From: Pseudomonadota bacterium
GTDB lineage: Bacteria; Pseudomonadota; Alphaproteobacteria; Rhodobacterales; Rhodobacteraceae
Assembly: GCA_027592105.1 (NCBI GenBank)
Contig: JAQCLA010000090.1
Location: forward strand, 1-9,173
DNA: 9,173 nucleotides
Reading direction: 5' to 3'
Numbering within the stretch: position 1 is the stretch's first letter; each line of letters starts with the position of its first letter. Both the position numbers and the translations under genes were made by a program. The notes below the pieces were generated by a model. It searched no databases. It was not told the origin of the DNA and saw only the letters and a list, made by a program, of their open reading frames with translations. Below are positions 5,922 to 9,173 of this stretch, piece after piece.

Positions 5922-6839
5922 TCAGCCCCGTCTTTGCGCCGGGTGCCAAAATGTTGTTTTGCGCTCGATCAACGCCACAATTCCGTAAAACAGCGAACCG
6001 GCCAAGGCGGCCACGGCAATCTCGGCCCAGACCATATCCATGGCCAGACGCCCCATCTCGATCTTGATACGAAAACCCATCCCAACCGTGGGAGAGCCGA
6101 AAAATTCAGCGACAATCGCCCCGATCAGCGCAAGAGTCGTGCAGATCTTCAACCCGTTGAAAATGAACGGCAGGGCCGTGGGCAGGCGCAGCTTGATCAG
6201 GGTTTGGGGGTAGCTGGCCGCATAGGTGCGCATCAAATCGCGCTGCATGACCTCGGAGGCTTTCAGCCCTTGGACGCAATTGACCAGCATCGGGAAAAAT
6301 ACCATCGCGACCACGACCGCCGATTTCGACTGCCAGCCGAAACCGAACCACATCACGAAAATGGGGGCCGTGCCCACGATGGGCAGTGCAGCGATGAAAT
6401 TGCCCACCGGCAAAAGACCGCGTTGCAAAAAGGTCGAACGGTCAACGGCAAGGGCGGTCAGAAAGGCCGCCCCGCAGCCCATCGCATAGCCCGCCAGCGC
6501 ACCCTTGAGGATGGTTTGCTGGAAATCGGCCCAAAGCGTCGCGGTTTCCGTGATCATCCGCGCCCAGATCGCCGAGGGTGCGGGCAAGATGACAAAGGAA
6601 ATATCGTATAGCTGAACCGCCATTTCCCAGAGCGCCAGAAGCGTCACGCCGAAGATCAGCGGCACAACCAGCCGCACGCCACGGCTGCGCGCGCGTTCAG
6701 ACAAATATGCATTCAGCGCCCAAGCCCCGAACCAGACGCCCAAGATCAGCGCAAGGCGTGTGTCGTTGAGGGCCGCCCAAACAATCAGCGCCACGCCCAG
6801 CGCGGGCAAGCCCCAAGGCGCAAGACCAACCGCCCTCAT
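5922..6839 (-). CDS. ABC transporter permease (second of two)
   Basis: A 305-residue integral membrane protein of the BPD_transp_1 type used by nitrate/sulfonate/taurine/pyrimidine importers. Hydrophobic helices are seen near residues 10-25, 28-46, 57-75, 112-132, 143-165, 172-188, 228-250 and 273-292. The EAA coupling loop is around 206-232 (TYAASYPQTLIKLRLP, then FNGLKI) and contacts the ATPase. The two helices at the N-terminus before the core are extra compared with the usual ~250-residue members. The ATG overlaps the stop of the first permease in ATGA, so the two are translationally coupled and probably form a heterodimeric channel. Confidence 0.9.
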   Translation of the reverse strand: MRAVGLAPWGLPALGVALIVWAALNDTRLALILGVWFGAWALNAYLSERARSRGVRLVVPLIFGVTLLALWEMAVQLYDISFVILPAPSAIWARMITETATLWADFQQTILKGALAGYAMGCGAAFLTALAVDRSTFLQRGLLPVGNFIAALPIVGTAPIFVMWFGFGWQSKSAVVVAMVFFPMLVNCVQGLKASEVMQRDLMRTYAASYPQTLIKLRLPTALPFIFNGLKICTTLALIGAIVAEFFGSPTVGMGFRIKIEMGRLAMDMVWAEIAVAALAGSLFYGIVALIERKTTFWHPAQRRG

Positions 6840-7825
6840 GCCCTTGCCCCCATGCGCTTGAGAACCACGCGCTCCAGCGCGCCCAAGATCATCACCAAAG
6901 CCGCCGCACAGATCGCCGCCATGAACAGCGCCGACCAGATCTGGATCGTCTGGCCGTAATAGCTACCCGTCAAAAGCCGCGCGCCAAGGCCGAAACGCGC
7001 GCCGGTGGGCAGTTCGGCCACGATCGTGCCGACCAAAGCCGCGGCAATGGACACCTTGAGCGAGGTGAACAAGAACGGCACCGCAGCAGGCAGGCGCAGC
7101 TTCCAAAATGTCTGGCTGCGGCTCGCCGAATAGGTGCGCATCAGGTCAAGATCGCTTGCTTGCGGGCTGCGCAGACCTGCTACCATACCGACCACGACGG
7201 GGAAAAAGCTCAAATATGATGAGATCAGCGCCTTTGGCACCAAAAGCTTTGTGTCATCACTGATCCAACCCTGATCGACCGCAGCATTCAGCGCAGGCAG
7301 GTTCGAGACCACAACCACGATGATCGGCGCGATGGCAAGGATCGGGATGGTCTGGCTGGCAATGGCCCAAGGCATCACGCTCATATCCATCGCCCGGCTA
7401 TGCACGATGCCCACGGCAAGCAGCACGCCCAGAAACCCGCCGATGGCAAAGCCGAGGATCGTGGGCCACAGCGTGTGATAGGCATGAAAGATCAGGTTGC
7501 GCGGATTGCCCTGCATCTGCCCGCGCCGTTCGCGCATGATCGGCTCGCCGATGGTAGTGTTCCAGATTTCGGCCGCGACCTGGTGGGGTGCGGGCAGAAC
7601 CGGGCGCTCTTGCGTCATCGCGGCCGCGATGATCTCGATCGGGGTCATATCGATATTCTGGCGCTGCATCTGATCGAGCGTCCATGCGCGGTTCATCATC
7701 ATGCTGGCCCCATACCAGATGGCGATGATCGCCATGAGCACGCTCAAGACTGGCAGCACCCCGCGCATCAAGCCGGTCAGCGCCCAAGACGCGCGCGCAG
7801 GCCCATCTGTGAGCGCAGCACTCAT
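6836..7825 (-). CDS. ABC transporter permease (first of two)
   Basis: A 329-residue inner-membrane permease of the same family as its downstream partner. One helix lies near residues 22-42. A long mostly polar segment follows (about 45-110, including WTLDQMQRQNIDMTPIEII and RRGQMQGNPRN), then the core helices. The EAA loop is around 229-257 (RTYSASRSQTFWKLRLP, then FTSLKV). A polar insert DQGWISDDTKLL near 184-195 is unusual; both polar regions may face the periplasm and meet the binding protein. The GTG at 7834 would add three residues. The ATG at 7825 with AGGG upstream is preferred. It follows the ATPase gene by 60 bp and overlaps the next permease by 4 bp. Confidence 0.9.
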   Translation of the reverse strand: MSAALTDGPARASWALTGLMRGVLPVLSVLMAIIAIWYGASMMMNRAWTLDQMQRQNIDMTPIEIIAAAMTQERPVLPAPHQVAAEIWNTTIGEPIMRERRGQMQGNPRNLIFHAYHTLWPTILGFAIGGFLGVLLAVGIVHSRAMDMSVMPWAIASQTIPILAIAPIIVVVVSNLPALNAAVDQGWISDDTKLLVPKALISSYLSFFPVVVGMVAGLRSPQASDLDLMRTYSASRSQTFWKLRLPAAVPFLFTSLKVSIAAALVGTIVAELPTGARFGLGARLLTGSYYGQTIQIWSALFMAAICAAALVMILGALERVVLKRMGARA

Positions 7826-7841
7826 GCCAACCACCCTGACC

Positions 7842-7885
7842 GGCCGCGCGCAAGCCCGGCCATTCGATCATGCTGGGCCGCGCGC
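7842..7885. repeat. 10-bp direct repeat GGCCGCGCGC in the ATPase–permease gap
   Basis: GGCCGCGCGC occurs at 7842-7851 and 7876-7885, filling most of the 60-bp gap, and CGGCC at 7857-7861 can pair with either copy. Two alternative short hairpins are thus possible in the mRNA. It may only reflect high GC. Confidence 0.3.
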
Positions 7886-8701
7886 TCAATCCTCATAGGC
7901 ATGACCTGCGCGCAGCCCCTCGCGGACGCGATGGGCGATGGCAAGGAATTCGGGCGTGTCGCGAATGTCGAGCGGGCGTGCGCGCGGCAGGTCGCTTTCG
8001 ATGATATCGGTGATGCGGCCCGGTCGGGGGGACATGACCACGATCTTGGTGGACAGATAGACCGCCTCGGGGATCGAATGGGTGACGAAACCGATGGTTT
8101 TCCCCGTACGCGCCCAAAGCGTCAAAAGCTGTTCGTTCAGATGGTCGCGCACGATCTCATCCAGCGCGCCAAAGGGTTCATCCATCAGCAAAATATCGGC
8201 ATCGAAAGCCAGCGCGCGGGCAATGGAGGCGCGTTGCTGCATGCCGCCTGACAACTGCCATGGGAATTTCTTTCCAAACCCCTCCAGATCGACCAAGGCC
8301 AGCACATCGCGCACGCGCCTGTCTTGCTCGGCGCGATCAAAGCCCATGATCTCCAAGGGCAGCTTGATGTTTTTCTCGATGCTGCGCCACGGGTACAGGC
8401 CAGCGGCTTGGAACACATAGCCATAGGCGCGCTGTATGCGCGCGGCGTCAGGGGTCATGCCATTGACGGTGATCGTGCCACCCGTGGGATGTTCGAGCGC
8501 CGCGATAACACGCAGCAACGTGGTCTTGCCGCAGCCCGAGGGGCCGATGAAGCTGACGAATTCGCCCTTGTCGATGGTCAGGTTCACATCGCGCAACGCA
8601 TGGACCGGGCCATCATTGGTCGCGAAGGTCAGGTCGAGATTGCGGGCCGCGATCACCGGGCCGGGTGTGGCCGCATCCAATGCCGTGGCAGGCTGCACCA
8701 T
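7886..8701 (-). CDS. ABC transporter ATP-binding protein (TauB/SsuB/ThiZ-like)
   Basis: A 271-residue ATPase with all motifs intact: Walker A GPSGCGKTT at 53-61, Q-loop Q98, signature LSGGMQQR at 150-157, Walker B ILLMDEP at 170-176 with D-loop ALD, and H-loop H208 in VTHSIPEAVYLS. This composition is that of the nitrate/sulfonate/taurine import branch, and it powers uptake through the two downstream permeases. A longer reading to 8764 would overlap hydA by 64 bp with an unrelated N-terminus. The ATG at 8701 shares its A with the hydA stop (TGATG), typical coupling, and is chosen as start. Confidence 0.93.
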   Translation of the reverse strand: MVQPATALDAATPGPVIAARNLDLTFATNDGPVHALRDVNLTIDKGEFVSFIGPSGCGKTTLLRVIAALEHPTGGTITVNGMTPDAARIQRAYGYVFQAAGLYPWRSIEKNIKLPLEIMGFDRAEQDRRVRDVLALVDLEGFGKKFPWQLSGGMQQRASIARALAFDADILLMDEPFGALDEIVRDHLNEQLLTLWARTGKTIGFVTHSIPEAVYLSTKIVVMSPRPGRITDIIESDLPRARPLDIRDTPEFLAIAHRVREGLRAGHAYED

Positions 8702-9173
8702 CACACCCCCGTCGCGGGAATACCCGTGCGTTCCACTGGGCGCGGTGCCGTCAATTCCTTCCAAGTCGACAGCGCGCGGTTGACCGTGCCATTGCCGGGG
8801 CGCTTGACGAATTGGCCATGCCCCTCTTGCGTACGGATCTCGCCATCATGCACCGCTACATGCCCGCGCGTCAGCGTAAAGCGCGGCAGGCCCTTGACCT
8901 TGTGGCCCTCAAAGACGTTGTAATCGATGGCCGATTGCTGCGTCTTGGCGGTGATCGTCTTTTCCTTGGTTGGATCCCAAACCACGATATCGGCATCCGC
9001 GCCGACGAGGATGGCGCCCTTTTTCGGATAGCAATTCAAGATCTTGGCGATATTGGTCGAGGTGATCGCCACGAATTCGTTGGGCGTGATGCGGCCCGTG
9101 GCGACCCCATGCGTCCACAGCATCGGCATGCGATCCTCAAGCCCCCCAGTGCCGTTGGGGATCTTGGAGAAAT
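8701..9173 (-). CDS. hydA: Dihydropyrimidinase/D-hydantoinase, C-terminal part (runs off right edge)
   Basis: The last ~156 residues of a cyclic amidohydrolase are visible; the N-terminus with the zinc-binding histidines and carboxylated lysine lies outside. Strong family marks are SKIPNGTGGLEDRMPMLW (substrate loop plus following helix), ITPNEFVAITSTNIAKIL, and the GADADIVVWDP strand of the small beta-sandwich domain. Dihydropyrimidinases open the ring of 5,6-dihydrouracil/dihydrothymine to N-carbamoyl-beta-alanine (or -aminoisobutyrate), and many also act on hydantoins. The length and end match typical members. It lies first among the visible genes of the operon and its stop overlaps the ATG of the ABC ATPase, tying ring opening to uptake. 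Partner enzymes (beta-ureidopropionase, dihydropyrimidine dehydrogenase) are probably upstream of the window. Confidence 0.93.
   Translation of the reverse strand, partial: FSKIPNGTGGLEDRMPMLWTHGVATGRITPNEFVAITSTNIAKILNCYPKKGAILVGADADIVVWDPTKEKTITAKTQQSAIDYNVFEGHKVKGLPRFTLTRGHVAVHDGEIRTQEGHGQFVKRPGNGTVNRALSTWKELTAPRPVERTGIPATGV

Noticed and set aside
5829..6611. Plus-strand open frame (260 codons) opposite the permease
   Set aside because: Composition (His, Gln, Arg, Gly) typical of a reverse frame; the minus-strand permease is clear.
7400..8251. Plus-strand open frame (283 codons) opposite permease and ATPase
   Set aside because: Spans two real minus-strand genes and shows no family features.
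1..9173. Mobile element, tRNA/rRNA gene, CRISPR array or att site
   Set aside because: No transposase, integrase, repeat-spacer pattern or cloverleaf-like sequence was seen on either strand by eye.

Overview
The window (9,173 bp, GC-rich) reads as chromosomal DNA of an alphaproteobacterium, most likely Rhodobacterales (Roseobacter/Rhodobacter type). The basis is codon and protein style, an ScfR-type regulator with a lineage-typical look, and a dihydropyrimidinase–ABC transporter operon of a kind common in that group. Species cannot be named from the sequence alone. Nearly all coding is on the minus strand. The one exception is a small plus-strand gene in the middle.

Region 1 (1–2956, minus) is a tricarballylate-type operon. 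A sigma70-like promoter containing a 16-bp near-perfect palindrome (about 2929–2956) precedes tcuA (FAD-dependent dehydrogenase). tcuA overlaps tcuB (two 4Fe-4S motifs plus a six-helix membrane domain) by 14 bp. tcuB overlaps by 4 bp a D-2-hydroxyacid dehydrogenase gene that runs off the left edge. By family knowledge, TcuA oxidises tricarballylate to cis-aconitate and TcuB passes the electrons to the membrane quinone pool. The coupled 2-hydroxyacid dehydrogenase suggests a wider or different substrate range here.

Region 2 (2963–4321, minus) is a transcription regulator with an N-terminal XRE helix-turn-helix, a C-terminal ScfR/PrpR-type DUF2083 acyl-CoA-sensing domain with a Cys-rich tail, and a middle segment that resembles a histidine-kinase dimerisation helix. 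It lies directly upstream of the tcu promoter.

Region 3 (4322–4899) holds the regulator's upstream region, a small proline-rich plus-strand gene of unknown function (4506–4844) with a strong Shine-Dalgarno sequence, and a strong stem-loop (4852–4877) that can end transcription between the converging genes.

Region 4 (4900–9173, minus) is one tightly packed operon: dihydropyrimidinase (hydA, 3' part only), ABC ATPase, two permeases and a periplasmic NMT1/ThiY-like binding protein. hydA and the ATPase gene overlap by 1 nt (TGATG), and the permeases overlap by 4 nt (ATGA). The arrangement suggests import of a pyrimidine- or hydantoin-like compound followed by ring opening by HydA. The binding protein is last and has its own strong ribosome binding site behind a small intercistronic hairpin.

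The most unusual items are the HisKA-like segment inside the ScfR-type regulator, the nested palindromes in the tcu promoter, and the attachment of a 2-hydroxyacid dehydrogenase to tcuAB. No mobile element, RNA gene or CRISPR array was seen.
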